NCBI RefSeq assembly: GCF_000731675.1
Contig: NZ_JMIT01000004.1
Coordinates: 248,001-312,000, forward strand
Source of the DNA: Pseudomonas capeferrum
Lineage (GTDB): Bacteria > Pseudomonadota > Gammaproteobacteria > Pseudomonadales > Pseudomonadaceae
Direction of reading: 5' to 3'
DNA length: 64,000 bases
The notes below the pieces were generated by a model. That model was not told where the DNA came from and searched no databases. It saw only the letters and a list, made by a program, of their open reading frames with translations. The position numbers were made by a program, and so were the translations under genes. Below, one piece after another: positions 43,437 through 52,120 of the stretch (position 1 is its first letter; the number at the start of each line of letters is the position of its first letter).

Positions 43437-43468
43437 TAAAAAGGCGATCCGGTTGGATCGCCTTTTTT
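43437..43468. terminator. Bidirectional terminator
   Basis: AAAAAGGCGATCC-GGTT-GGATCGCCTTTTTT has an 8-bp GC core flanked by A- and T-runs. It serves the DUF903 gene (+) and sspB (-), whose stop codon is 2 bp away. Confidence 0.92.
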
Positions 43469-43469
43469 G

Positions 43470-43901
43470 TTACTTGACCACTTTCAGGCTTGGCCGCCCC
43501 GTCGGGCGCGGCGGCTGGCCACCGCCTTCTGGCGGGCCATCATCATCCGGCTCGACATCGTCGTCTTCAAGCTCCTCGCCTTCCATCAGCGACGGCTCCA
43601 GCTCGAAGACCATGCCCTGGCCGTTCTCACGGGCGTAGATACCGAGGATCGCGCCAATCGGCACGTACAGCGTGTGGGCAACACCACCGAAGCGGCCCTC
43701 GAAGCTCACTGCCTCGTTATCCATGTGCAGGCTGCGCACGGCACTGGGCGAGATATTCAGGACAATCTGACCATCACTGGCAAAACCTTGAGGCACCTGG
43801 ACTGCCGGATACTCGGCATTGACCAGCATATGGGGCGTGCAATCGTTGTCGACGATCCACTCATACAGTGCTCGAACCAGATAGGGGCGACTGGAGTTCA
43901 T
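43470..43901 (-). CDS. sspB: ClpXP adaptor SspB
   Basis: A 143-residue adaptor that delivers ssrA-tagged proteins to ClpXP. It has MNSSRPYLVRALYEWIVDNDCTPHMLV, ISPSAVRSLHMDNEAVSFEGRFGG and YVPIGAILGIYARENG. A disordered acidic linker leads to a short ClpX-binding tail (GRPSLKVVK). AGGAG 6 nt before 43901 decides the start over the longer frame to 43937. It lies 10 bp after sspA. Confidence 0.95.
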   Translation of the reverse strand: MNSSRPYLVRALYEWIVDNDCTPHMLVNAEYPAVQVPQGFASDGQIVLNISPSAVRSLHMDNEAVSFEGRFGGVAHTLYVPIGAILGIYARENGQGMVFELEPSLMEGEELEDDDVEPDDDGPPEGGGQPPRPTGRPSLKVVK

Positions 43902-43911
43902 CAACAGCTCC

Positions 43912-44535
43912 TTAAAGCTTGCGCATTTCACGTTCAACGGAGGACAGGCTCGCCAGGAAAGGCTCGCGGGCGAACTGTCGCTCCATGTAATCCAGCAGCG
44001 GCTTGGCTTGCCGCGGCAATTCGATACCCATTACCGGCAAACGCCAGAGTATGGGCAATAGACAACAGTCGACCAGGCTTTGCTCATCACTCATGAAGCA
44101 GGCGAACTCACCGAACAGCGGCGACACCCCCGTCAGACTCTCACGCAACGCCTTGCGCGCTTCGGCGTGGGCAGCATCGCTGTTGCGCACGTCGAGCACC
44201 GTATCGGCCAGGGCACACCAGTCACGCTGGATGCGATGCATGAGCAGGCGGCTGTTGCCACGCGCCACAGGGTACACCGGCATCAAGGGCGGATGCGGAT
44301 AACGCTCTTCGAGGTACTCCATCACCACGGTCGACTCATACAACGCCAGGTCGCGGTCGACCAGGGTCGGCACGCTCGCATAGGGGTTAACCTCGACCAG
44401 CTTGGGCGGCAGGCGGCCAGGGTCGACGTCGATGATCTGCACACTGATGCCTTTCTCGGCAAGCACGAGGCGTACCCGATGAGAATAGTGATCAGTGGGG
44501 TCGGAATAGCAGGCTAACCTGTTGGTTGCGCCCAT
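43912..44535 (-). CDS. sspA: Stringent starvation protein A
   Basis: A 207-residue GST-fold RNA-polymerase-associated protein, known to regulate stationary-phase and virulence genes. It has LACYSDPTDHYSHRVRLVLAEKGI, VNPYASVPTLVDRDLALYES, the conserved surface PHPPLMPVYPVARG, and DEQSLVDCCLLPILWRLP. ATG 44535 (MGATNRLAC) is chosen by homology; no strong Shine-Dalgarno was seen. It forms an operon with sspB. Confidence 0.95.
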   Translation of the reverse strand: MGATNRLACYSDPTDHYSHRVRLVLAEKGISVQIIDVDPGRLPPKLVEVNPYASVPTLVDRDLALYESTVVMEYLEERYPHPPLMPVYPVARGNSRLLMHRIQRDWCALADTVLDVRNSDAAHAEARKALRESLTGVSPLFGEFACFMSDEQSLVDCCLLPILWRLPVMGIELPRQAKPLLDYMERQFAREPFLASLSSVEREMRKL

Positions 44536-44572
44536 GTAGCGCCTCCTCGTACGGGATGCTCGTAACACTCAA

Positions 44573-44626
44573 AATGAAAACGCGCCCGGGGCACCCTGGC
44601 AAACCTGCCAGAGCCCCCCGGGCGCG
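44573..44626 (-). terminator. Terminator of the petABC operon
   Basis: On the minus strand CGCGCCCGGGG and CCCCGGGCGCG enclose an inner CTGGCAGG/TTGCCAGG hairpin, then TTTTCATTTT. It lies about 26 bp after the petC stop codon. Confidence 0.85.
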
Positions 44627-44652
44627 TTCAACTACCAGAAATTACTGCGTGA

Positions 44653-45432
44653 TCAGTGCACGTCCTTCCAGTATTCACGCTTGAGCAAATAGGCGAATAC
44701 GAAGAAGAAAGCCAGGTACAGCAACACGTAGGTACCGATGCGCTGGCTTTCCAGTTTGACCGGGTTGGCCGAATAGGCCAGGAAGGTCACCAGGTTCTTG
44801 ACCTTCTCGTCGAACTGCTCGGTCGTCAGGGTACCGGAATTCGGCGTGATGGTCAGCTGGTCACACGCTTCATGGGTCAGCGGGCTGCCCGTCAGCGGGT
44901 CAAACTGCTTCTTGCCATCGACTACGCTCTGTACCTGCTTGCAGCCAACCACCTGGTTGCCCTGTAGACCAACCAGCACGTTGGGCATGCCAACGTTAGG
45001 GAACACCTTGTTGTTCACCCCATAAGGGCGCGACGGGTCCTCATAGAAGCTGCGCAGGTAAGTGTACAGCCAGTCTGTGCCACGCACCCGGGCAACCAGG
45101 GTCAGGTCGGGCGGCGCAGCGCCGAACCAGGTCTTGGCGTCGTTGGGGCGCATGCCGATCTGCATGTGGTCGCCGATCTTGGCACCGGTGAAGACCAGAT
45201 TCTCGAGCATCAGCTCGTGCGGGATACCCAGGTCGTCGGCCACCCGCTCGTAGCGCTGGAACTTGGCACTGTGGCAACCCATGCAATAGTTGGCAAAGGT
45301 TCGCGCGCCATCCTGCATGGCTGCCTTGTCGGTCAGGTCGATGTCGACCTTGTCCAGCTCCAGGCCATGTTCTGCGGCGAAGGAAAAGGCAGGCATCACG
45401 GCCAGCAAAAATACTGCAATCAACTTTTTCAT
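44653..45432 (-). CDS. petC: Cytochrome c1 of the bc1 complex
   Basis: A 259-residue haem protein of respiratory complex III. The signal peptide is MKKLIAVFLLAVMPAFSFA. The c-haem site is CMGCHSAKF (about residue 53) and the Met ligand region DLTLVARVRG is followed by later Met residues. One C-terminal TM anchor (GTYVLLYLAFFFVFAYLL) precedes a basic end. The start shares a base with the petB stop (TGATG). Confidence 0.96.
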   Translation of the reverse strand: MKKLIAVFLLAVMPAFSFAAEHGLELDKVDIDLTDKAAMQDGARTFANYCMGCHSAKFQRYERVADDLGIPHELMLENLVFTGAKIGDHMQIGMRPNDAKTWFGAAPPDLTLVARVRGTDWLYTYLRSFYEDPSRPYGVNNKVFPNVGMPNVLVGLQGNQVVGCKQVQSVVDGKKQFDPLTGSPLTHEACDQLTITPNSGTLTTEQFDEKVKNLVTFLAYSANPVKLESQRIGTYVLLYLAFFFVFAYLLKREYWKDVH

Positions 45433-46646
45433 CAGCCAGTCACCCTTTCCGGAACCGGTTTGGTCTTCTCGAGCCTTGTGTAGAACGGCATCAGCAGGAA
45501 GTAGGCGAAGTACAACACCGTGCACACCTGCGACAGCAAGGTGCGGCCAGGCGTCGGCGCCAGCACGCCCAGCACACCGAGGATGACGAAGGACACGCAG
45601 AACACCAGCAGGAAGAGCTTGCTGATCCAGCCCTTGTAGCGCATGGAGCGCACCGGGCTGCGGTCGAGCCAAGGCAGCACGAACAACACGGCGATCGCGG
45701 CCCCCATGGCGATTACGCCCATCAGTTTGTCAGGCACCGCACGCAAGATCGCGTAGAACGGCGTGAAGTACCACACCGGTGCGATGTGCTCCGGCGTCTT
45801 GAACGCGTTCGCCTGCTCGAAGTTCGGTTTTTCCAGGAAGTAACCGCCCATTTCCGGGAAGAAGAACACCACGGCACAGAACACGAAGAGGAACACCACC
45901 ACGCCGACAATGTCCTTGACGGTGTAGTACGGGTGGAACGGGATACCGTCCAGCGGAATACCGTTTTCGTCCTTTTTCTTCTTGATGTCGACGCCATCGG
46001 GGTTGTTCGAACCCACTTCGTGCAAGGCCAGGATGTGCAGCACCACCAGGCCAAGGATGACGATCGGCAGGGCAACCACATGCAGGGCGAAGAAGCGGTT
46101 CAGGGTGATGCCGGAGATCAGGTAGTCACCGCGAATCCACTGGGTGAGGTCATCGCCGATCACCGGGATGGCGCCGAACAGCGAGATGATCACCTGGGCA
46201 CCCCAGTACGACATCTGCCCCCACGGCAGCAGATAACCCATGAAGGCCTCTGCCATCAGCGCCAGGTAGATCAGCATGCCGAACAGCCAGACCAGCTCAC
46301 GCGGCTTCTGATAGGAGCCATAGAGCAGGCCGCGGAACATGTGCAGGTAGACCACGATGAAGAACGCCGAAGCACCGGTGGAGTGCAGGTAGCGCAGGAT
46401 CCAGCCATATTCGACGTCACGCATGATGTACTCGACCGAGGCGAAGGCCTCTTCCGCCGAGGGCGTGAAGCTCATGGTCAGCCACACACCGGTCACGATC
46501 TGATTGACCAGCACCAGCAACGCCAGGGAGCCGAAGAAATACAGGAAGTTGAAGTTCTTGGGCGCGTAATACTTGCTCAGGTGGTCTTCCCACATCTTGG
46601 TGGCGGGGAAGCGCGCATCAATCCAGTCCATGAACTTGCTCATCAT
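45432..46646 (-). CDS. petB: Cytochrome b of the bc1 complex
   Basis: A 404-residue inner-membrane cytochrome b with 8-9 TM helices. Haem-ligand histidines are in LRYLHSTGASAFFIVVYLHMFRG and FALHVVALPIVILGLVVLHILALH. The Qo-site PEWY equivalent reads APVWYFTPFYAILR. The ATG at 46646 overlaps the petA stop by 4 nt; an ATG at 46643 is an alternative. Confidence 0.96.
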   Translation of the reverse strand: MMSKFMDWIDARFPATKMWEDHLSKYYAPKNFNFLYFFGSLALLVLVNQIVTGVWLTMSFTPSAEEAFASVEYIMRDVEYGWILRYLHSTGASAFFIVVYLHMFRGLLYGSYQKPRELVWLFGMLIYLALMAEAFMGYLLPWGQMSYWGAQVIISLFGAIPVIGDDLTQWIRGDYLISGITLNRFFALHVVALPIVILGLVVLHILALHEVGSNNPDGVDIKKKKDENGIPLDGIPFHPYYTVKDIVGVVVFLFVFCAVVFFFPEMGGYFLEKPNFEQANAFKTPEHIAPVWYFTPFYAILRAVPDKLMGVIAMGAAIAVLFVLPWLDRSPVRSMRYKGWISKLFLLVFCVSFVILGVLGVLAPTPGRTLLSQVCTVLYFAYFLLMPFYTRLEKTKPVPERVTG

Positions 46647-47236
46647 GCGTTCTCCTGATCGACGCCGATGACAATGATGTCGTCCGACTCATAAGAGTGC
46701 GGGGGCACTGGCAGGTTGAGAGGCGCCGGCTGCGACTTGTAGACACGGCCAGCCAGGTCGTAGTGTGAACCGTGGCAAGGGCAGAAATAGCCACCCACCC
46801 ATTTCGGACCGAGGTCGGCGGGCGCCACTTCCGGGCGGAACGTCGGCGAGCAACCCAGGTGGGTACACAGGCCGACGAGAATGAGTATTTCCGGTTTGAT
46901 CGAGCGAACCTGCGGGTCGACGTAGGTCGGCTGCACCGAGGCCTTCGACTCGGGGTCGGACAGGTCTGCGGTGATTTTCTTGAGGTTCCCGAGAATCTCT
47001 TCCGTTCGCCGTACGATGAACACAGGCTGGCCACGCCACTCGGCCACCATCTGCTGCCCGGCCTCGACCTTGGCAATATTGACCTTCACCGGTGCACCTG
47101 CGGCTTTCGCCTTGGCACTGGGAAACCATGACCCCACGAACGGTACCGCAGCCCCCACTGCCCCCGCTGCCCCGACCACAGAGGTCGCGGCTACGAGGAA
47201 GCGGCGCCGGCCTGCGTTGACGCCGTCATTACTCAT
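46643..47236 (-). CDS. petA: Rieske iron-sulfur subunit of the bc1 complex
   Basis: A 197-residue protein with a twin-Arg-type N-terminus (GRRRFLVAATSVVG) and a TM anchor. The C-terminal Rieske domain binds its [2Fe-2S] cluster through CTHLGC (about 124-129) and CPCHGS (about 147-152). It transfers electrons from quinol to cytochrome c1 and is first gene of petABC. Confidence 0.97.
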   Translation of the reverse strand: MSNDGVNAGRRRFLVAATSVVGAAGAVGAAVPFVGSWFPSAKAKAAGAPVKVNIAKVEAGQQMVAEWRGQPVFIVRRTEEILGNLKKITADLSDPESKASVQPTYVDPQVRSIKPEILILVGLCTHLGCSPTFRPEVAPADLGPKWVGGYFCPCHGSHYDLAGRVYKSQPAPLNLPVPPHSYESDDIIVIGVDQENA

Positions 47237-47446
47237 TCAGTCCTCTCCCATCAGCTTGCTTGGCCTGTTGAATCAGGCCTGTACTTAGGTAATGTCTGTG
47301 GCACTAAAAATTGGCCGCCATGGTAAGAAACAAATCCACACACTGACAAGGTGATTACCCACTTACGGGCTACAACCCTCGCTTTGCTTGATCTGCGTCT
47401 ATGCGGTAAGCCGTCACGGACATGCTGACAGGTTAGTTCAAGACAT
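47237..47446 (-). promoter_or_regulatory. petABC upstream region
   Basis: This 210-bp gap should hold the petA promoter. On the minus strand TTGTCA followed after 17 bp by TTACCA (around 47320-47350) is a weak candidate. An AGGCCTGATTCAACAGGCCA inverted repeat lies near 47260-47280. No clear Anr box was found. Confidence 0.35.
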
Positions 47447-47482
47447 AAAAAAAGCCCGGTTCCAAAGGAACCGGGCTTTTTC
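47447..47482. terminator. Terminator of rplM-rpsI
   Basis: AGCCCGGTTCC (47453-47463) and GGAACCGGGCT (47467-47477) form an 11-bp stem with a 3-nt loop, flanked by A7 and T5, so it works in both directions. Confidence 0.92.
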
Positions 47483-47498
47483 GACTGCCGAAGCGGTA

Positions 47499-47891
47499 TT
47501 AACGCTTGGAGTACTGAGGACGCTTACGCGCTTTACGCAGACCCACTTTCTTACGCTCAACTTCACGAGCGTCGCGGGTGACGTAGCCAGCACGACGCAG
47601 AGCGGCACGCAGGGTTTCGTCGTATTGCATCAGAGCGCGGGTGATACCGTGACGGATCGCACCGGCTTGACCGCTGACACCACCACCAGCAACGGTGACG
47701 TAGATGTCGAACTTCTCAACAGTCTCGGTCAGTTCCAGCGGCTGGCGAACAACCATGCGAGCGGTTTCGCGGCCGAAGAACACGTCCAGAGAACGGTTGT
47801 TGATGGAGATGTTACCAGTACCCGGACGCAGGAAAACGCGAGCGGTTGCGGTCTTGCGACGGCCAGTGCCGTAATTTTGAGTCGCCGACAT
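47499..47891 (-). CDS. rpsI: 30S ribosomal protein S9
   Basis: A 130-residue protein with QNYGTGRRKTATARVFLRPG and the Lys/Arg-rich tail GLRKARKRPQYSKR, whose last residues reach the P-site tRNA. It is co-transcribed with rplM, 14 bp upstream. Confidence 0.98.
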   Translation of the reverse strand: MSATQNYGTGRRKTATARVFLRPGTGNISINNRSLDVFFGRETARMVVRQPLELTETVEKFDIYVTVAGGGVSGQAGAIRHGITRALMQYDETLRAALRRAGYVTRDAREVERKKVGLRKARKRPQYSKR

Positions 47892-47905
47892 AATGAACTA
47901 TCCCG

Positions 47906-48334
47906 TTAGATCTTCAGTTCTTGAGGCTGCTGAGCAGTGTGTGGGTGAGCAGCACCCGCGTACACTTTCAGCTTACGGTACATGTCGCGACCCAGCGGGT
48001 TCTTCGGCAGCATGCCTTTGACCGCGGTTTCGATAACACGCTCAGGGGCCTTGGCGATCAACTTCTCGAAGTTGATTTCCTTGATACCGCCTGGGAAGCC
48101 GGAGTGGGAGTAGTACATTTTGTCGGAAGACTTGGCGCCAGTCACACGGATTTGCTCGGCGTTGATGACGACGATGTAGTCGCCGGTGTCAACGTGAGGG
48201 GTGTATTCTGGTTTGTGTTTGCCACGCAGACGGCTAGCGATTTCGGTAGCCAGACGACCCAGGGTCTGGCCAGCGGCGTCGACTACGAACCACTCGCGCT
48301 TTACTGTTTCCGGTTTAGCAGTAAAAGTTTTCAT
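47906..48334 (-). CDS. rplM: 50S ribosomal protein L13
   Basis: A 142-residue protein, MKTFTAKPETVKREWFVVDAAGQTLGRLATEIA, with the family segments HVDTGDYIVVINAEQIRVTG and GMLPKNPLGRDMYRKLKVYAG. It is first gene of the rplM-rpsI operon. No separate autoregulatory structure could be defined in its short leader. Confidence 0.98.
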   Translation of the reverse strand: MKTFTAKPETVKREWFVVDAAGQTLGRLATEIASRLRGKHKPEYTPHVDTGDYIVVINAEQIRVTGAKSSDKMYYSHSGFPGGIKEINFEKLIAKAPERVIETAVKGMLPKNPLGRDMYRKLKVYAGAAHPHTAQQPQELKI

Positions 48335-48377
48335 TCTCTAAAGCCTCAGAGGCCGCCCAGCGAAAAATAGACGGCGA

Positions 48378-48406
48378 ATCTTACTGGATAGTGCACAGCT
48401 TGCCAA
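48378..48406 (-). promoter_or_regulatory. Sigma-70 promoter of rplM-rpsI
   Basis: On the minus strand TTGGCA (48401-48406) and TAAGAT (48378-48383) have an exact 17-bp spacer, 44 bp before the rplM ATG. Confidence 0.7.
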
Positions 48407-48591
48407 GGGCAAGCGCGCAGCCGAACACAGACGCTTTTGGGGGCTCGGGTCGGGCACGCCCATGTTCGACGGGGTTCTTCCTGCGTGGTGGTGCATCACT
48501 CCCTCCACACGGAGAGGGTCCGAATTATCCAGATTGCGCGAAAAATTTCAACCTGCTTTTATGGGCTTCTTTGCCAAGGAGAGACTTCCCG

Positions 48592-49632
48592 ATGGAATAC
48601 CGCCAGCTCGGTCGTACCGATCTCAACGTCAGCGCCCTGTGCCTGGGCACCATGACCTGGGGTGAGCAGAACGTTCAGGACCAGGCCTTTGAGCAGATCG
48701 CCATGGCCAAGGCCGCCGGGGTCAACTTCATCGACACCGCCGAGATGTACCCGGTGCCGCCCCGCCCCGAGACCTACGCCGCCACCGAGCGCATCATCGG
48801 CAACTGGTTCCGCCAGCATGGCGATCGCGACGACTGGATCCTGGCCAGTAAGGTCGCCGGGCCCGGCAACGGCATCAGCCACATCCGCGATGGCCAACTC
48901 AAGCACAACCGCCAGCACATCGTTGCGGCACTGGACGAGAGTCTCAAGCGCCTGCAGACCGACCGCATCGACCTGTACCAGTTGCACTGGCCCGAGCGCA
49001 GCACCAACTTCTTCGGCAAGCTGGGCTACCAGCACCTGAGCACAGACCTGTTCACCCCACTGGAAGAAACCCTCGAAGTGCTCGACGAGCAGGTGCGCGC
49101 GGGCAAGATCCGCCACATCGGGCTGTCCAACGAAACGCCGTGGGGCACCATGAAGTTTCTGCACCTGGCAGAAACCCGCGGCTGGCCGCGCGCGGTGTCG
49201 ATCCAGAACCCGTACAACCTGCTCAACCGCAGCTTCGAGGTCGGCCTTGCGGAAATCGCGATCCGCGAGCAGTGCGGGCTGCTGGCCTACTCGCCGCTGG
49301 CATTCGGCATGCTCTCGGGCAAGTACGAGAACGGGGCCAGGCCAGAGAACGGCCGCCTGACCCTGTTCAGCCGCTTCGCCCGCTACTCCAACCCACAGAC
49401 CGTGGCGGCCTGCAGCCGCTATGTGCAACTGGCCCAGGCGCATGGCCTGGACCCGGCGCAGATGGCCTTGGCCTTCGTCACACGGCAACCCTTCGTGACC
49501 AGCAATATCATCGGCGCGACCGACCTGGTGCAGTTGCAGAGCAACCTCAAGAGCCTGGAACTGAACCTGGGCGATGAACTGCTGGCGGCGATCGAAGCGA
49601 TTCATCAGGACCAGCCCAACCCGGCGCCTTGA
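48592..49632 (+). CDS. tas: Tas-family aldo-keto reductase
   Basis: A 346-residue NADP(H)-dependent TIM-barrel oxidoreductase. It aligns by eye along its whole length with E. coli Tas: LCLGTMTWGEQN, AEMYPVPPRPET, the Lys in ASKVAGPG, VHWPxR-like LHWPERSTNFFGKLGY, GLSNETPWGTMKFLHLAE, SIQNPYNLLNRSFEVGLAE. The catalytic Asp-Tyr-Lys-His set is present. The natural substrate is unknown. AAGGAGA lies 8 nt before the ATG; the frame upstream to 48391 is intergenic. Confidence 0.92.
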   Translation: MEYRQLGRTDLNVSALCLGTMTWGEQNVQDQAFEQIAMAKAAGVNFIDTAEMYPVPPRPETYAATERIIGNWFRQHGDRDDWILASKVAGPGNGISHIRDGQLKHNRQHIVAALDESLKRLQTDRIDLYQLHWPERSTNFFGKLGYQHLSTDLFTPLEETLEVLDEQVRAGKIRHIGLSNETPWGTMKFLHLAETRGWPRAVSIQNPYNLLNRSFEVGLAEIAIREQCGLLAYSPLAFGMLSGKYENGARPENGRLTLFSRFARYSNPQTVAACSRYVQLAQAHGLDPAQMALAFVTRQPFVTSNIIGATDLVQLQSNLKSLELNLGDELLAAIEAIHQDQPNPAP

Positions 49633-49636
49633 TCAA

Positions 49637-49729
49637 AGCGACAAGCAGCGAGCTTCAAGCTGCAAGACAGAGCGGGTGTGTACTGGCCTGTTTTTCTTGG
49701 AGCTTGTCGCTTGAAGCTTGCAGCTGGAC
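49637..49729. repeat. REP-like inverted repeat of the AAGCTTCAAGCTGCAAG family
   Basis: AGCGACAAGC (49639-49648) pairs with GCTTGTCGCT (49702-49711), and the inner arms contain AGCTTCAAGCTGCAAG and CTTGAAGCTTGCAGCT. The same family recurs at 50800-50898, 61600-61636 and 62064-62094. Here it lies just after tas. Confidence 0.7.
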
Positions 49730-49789
49730 AAAAAACATAAGACGATTCAGCCGGTGATTGACCACTCTACCCTATAAGAACAATGACAA

Positions 49790-50788
49790 ATGATGTTTAC
49801 CCAACCCACCGCTTCACTGCGGCGCGTCAGCATCCTGGCCATTGACAAGGTGTTCGCTTCGACCTTGATGCAAGCCAAGGATTTCTTCCACCTCGCCAGC
49901 CTGCGTTACAGCAAGCAGCTGGGCCTGGGCTTGCAGCCCATGTTCGAAATTGGCCTGGTGAGCCCGGACGGCCAGCCCGTGGACAGCTTCAGCAATGTCC
50001 AACTGCCGGTCGACGGCGGCCTGAACGATGCCGATATCATCATCCTCCCGGCGTTCTGGGACGATTTCGACAACCTCATGCAGCGTTATCCACAGGTATT
50101 GCCGTGGTTGCGCGAACAACATGCCCGCGGCGCCGTGCTATGCGCCGAAGCCAGCGGTGTATTCTGGTTGGCCGAATCCGGCCTGCTCGATGGCAAGGAA
50201 GCGACAACCTACTGGCGCTTTTTCGCCAACTTCGCCGAGCGCTTTCCGAACATACGGCTGAACCAGGACAAGCACCTGACGGATGCCGACAACATCTACT
50301 GCGCCGGCGGTGCCACCTCGGCCTGCGACCTGTACATCTATCTGATCGAGCGCTTCTGCGGGGCCAACGTGGCCCGTGCCGTGGCCCGCGATATCCTCTA
50401 CGAAGTGCAGCGCAACTACACCCCGGGGCGCATGGGCTTTGGTGGGCAGAAGCTGCACCAGGACCTGATCATCCTGCAGATCCAGCATTGGCTGGAAGAG
50501 CACTTCGCCGACAAGTTCCGCTTCGAAGACGTTGCCCGCAACCATGGCATGAGCATTCGCAACTTCATGCGCCGCTTCCAGGGTGCGACGGGCGACAAGC
50601 CGCTGCATTACCTGCAACGGTTACGCATCGAGACGGCCAAGGGGTTGTTGTCGAGCACGCGCAAGAGCATCAAGACCATCAGCTACGAGGTCGGCTACGA
50701 CGATGCCAGCTTCTTTGCCCGCTTGTTCCGCCAGCATACCGAACTGTCGCCGAACCAGTACCGGCAGCAGTTCATGCAGGAAGCCTGA
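49790..50788 (+). CDS. GlxA-type AraC-family transcriptional regulator
   Basis: A 332-residue regulator. Residues about 10-200 form a class I glutamine amidotransferase/DJ-1-like domain (IIILPAFWDDF, GAVLCAEASGVFWLAESGLLDG). Residues 230-330 carry two HTH motifs of AraC type (FEDVARNHGMSIRNFMRRFQGATGDKPLHYLQRLRIETAKGLL and ISYEVGYDDASFFARLFRQHTELSPNQYR). Ligand and targets are unknown. The neighbouring tas gene is a possible but untested target. ATG 49790 or 49793 may be used; the Shine-Dalgarno is weak. Confidence 0.88.
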   Translation: MMFTQPTASLRRVSILAIDKVFASTLMQAKDFFHLASLRYSKQLGLGLQPMFEIGLVSPDGQPVDSFSNVQLPVDGGLNDADIIILPAFWDDFDNLMQRYPQVLPWLREQHARGAVLCAEASGVFWLAESGLLDGKEATTYWRFFANFAERFPNIRLNQDKHLTDADNIYCAGGATSACDLYIYLIERFCGANVARAVARDILYEVQRNYTPGRMGFGGQKLHQDLIILQIQHWLEEHFADKFRFEDVARNHGMSIRNFMRRFQGATGDKPLHYLQRLRIETAKGLLSSTRKSIKTISYEVGYDDASFFARLFRQHTELSPNQYRQQFMQEA

Positions 50789-50799
50789 AAGGCTTCCTG

Positions 50800-50898
50800 A
50801 GCGGCAAGCTACAAGCTGCAAGCGGCAAGAAAAAGCCAGAGCAACATGCGGTTTGCCCTGGCTTTTTCTTGCCGCTTGAACCTCGAAGCTTGCCGCTG
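50800..50898. terminator. Long REP-like hairpin between convergent genes
   Basis: AAGCGGCAAGAAAAAGCCAG (50820-50839) pairs with CTGGCTTTTTCTTGCCGCTT (about 50859-50878), giving a stem of about 20 bp. The outer CAAGCTGCAAG/AAGCTTGCCGC arms belong to the AAGCTTGCAGCT repeat family. The A-run and T-run inside the stem make it a likely bidirectional terminator for the regulator and zapE. Confidence 0.75.
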
Positions 50899-50901
50899 CC
50901 T

Positions 50902-51996
50902 TTAGGGCTTGTGCGCGCGCGACAGGAACTCGTGTGACTGCATTTCCAGCAACCGGCTCAAGGTACGCTGGAACTCGAAGCTCAGCCGGCCACCGGTGTA
51001 CAGGTCCTTCAGCTCCACCTCGGCCGAGATGATCAGCTTGACGTTACGGTCGTAGAATTCGTCGACCATGTTGATGAACCGACGGGCGATGTCATCGGTG
51101 GCAACGCCCATCTGCTCGACATTGCTCAGCAGAACGGCATGGAAGATCTTGCCCAGCTCGATGTAGTCGTTCTGGCTGCGCGGCCCGTCGCACAGGGCAC
51201 GGAAGTCGAACCAGGCGACGTCGTCGCAGGTGCGCAGGGCATTGATCGGGCGGTTCTCGATCATCAGCACGTCGTTCTCGACGGCCTGGGTGCACTCCGG
51301 CGTCAACGCCTTGAAGCTTGCACGCATGCTCTGGTGCGCGGCGTCATCGAGCGGGAAGTGGAACAGTTCGGCCTGCTCCAGGTGACGCAGGCGGTAGTCG
51401 ACGCCGCTGTCGACGTTCACCACGTCGGTGTACTGCTTGATCATGGCGATGGCCGGCAGGAAGCGCGCACGCTGCAGGCCGTCCTTGTACAGGCCGTCCG
51501 GCACGATGTTGGAGGTCGCCACCAAGGACACGCCGTTCTTGAACAGCTCTTCCATCAGGGTGCCGAGGATCATCGCATCGGTAATGTCGGAGACGAAGAA
51601 TTCGTCGAAGCAGATCACCCTGGCTTCGTCGCTGAAGCGCTTGGCAATGAGGGTCAGCGGGTTCTTCTCGCCCTTGAGGGTTTTCATCTCCTCGTGCACA
51701 CGCTTCATGAAGCGGTGGAAGTGCGTGCGCATCTTCTGCTTGAACGGCAGCGCCTCGTAGAAGGTGTCGACCAGGTAGGTCTTGCCACGGCCCACGCCGC
51801 CCCAGAAGTACAGGCCCTTGACCGGCGTCTGCTCCTTCTTGCCGAACAACTTGCCGAACATGCCCGGCTTGTTGTTCTGCGCCTGGACCAGGTCGTCGTA
51901 GAGGCGCTGCAGGTGACGCACCGCAGTCTCCTGCGCCGCATCATGGAAGAAGTCGGGACGTTTCAGATCTGCTTGATATCGTTCTAGGGGCGTCAT
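50902..51996 (-). CDS. zapE: Cell division ATPase ZapE
   Basis: A 364-residue AFG1-like AAA+ ATPase known to act on the Z-ring during constriction. Walker A is GGVGRGKTYLVD (about 66-77), Walker B is VICFDEFFVSDI, and a sensor segment SLVATSNIVPDGLYKDGLQRARFLP follows. It begins MTPLERYQADLKRPDFFHD. It precedes the cell-division gene zapG in the neighbourhood but is not co-transcribed with it. Confidence 0.95.
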   Translation of the reverse strand: MTPLERYQADLKRPDFFHDAAQETAVRHLQRLYDDLVQAQNNKPGMFGKLFGKKEQTPVKGLYFWGGVGRGKTYLVDTFYEALPFKQKMRTHFHRFMKRVHEEMKTLKGEKNPLTLIAKRFSDEARVICFDEFFVSDITDAMILGTLMEELFKNGVSLVATSNIVPDGLYKDGLQRARFLPAIAMIKQYTDVVNVDSGVDYRLRHLEQAELFHFPLDDAAHQSMRASFKALTPECTQAVENDVLMIENRPINALRTCDDVAWFDFRALCDGPRSQNDYIELGKIFHAVLLSNVEQMGVATDDIARRFINMVDEFYDRNVKLIISAEVELKDLYTGGRLSFEFQRTLSRLLEMQSHEFLSRAHKP

Positions 51997-52120
51997 GATT
52001 TCGTTAGCGAGGCAACAAAAAACGGGCCGTCACTGTAGCGACAGACCCGCTTGATGGCAATCATACATACGGCCATTGTCTCTCAGGCCGCATGCTCAAC
52101 CGCTCCTACAGTGGATAGCT

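Noticed and set aside
48407..48591. Upstream coding extension of the tas gene from 48391
   Set aside because: It is intergenic sequence that contains the rplM promoter on the other strand; the Tas family starts at MEYRQLGRTDL with AAGGAGA in front.
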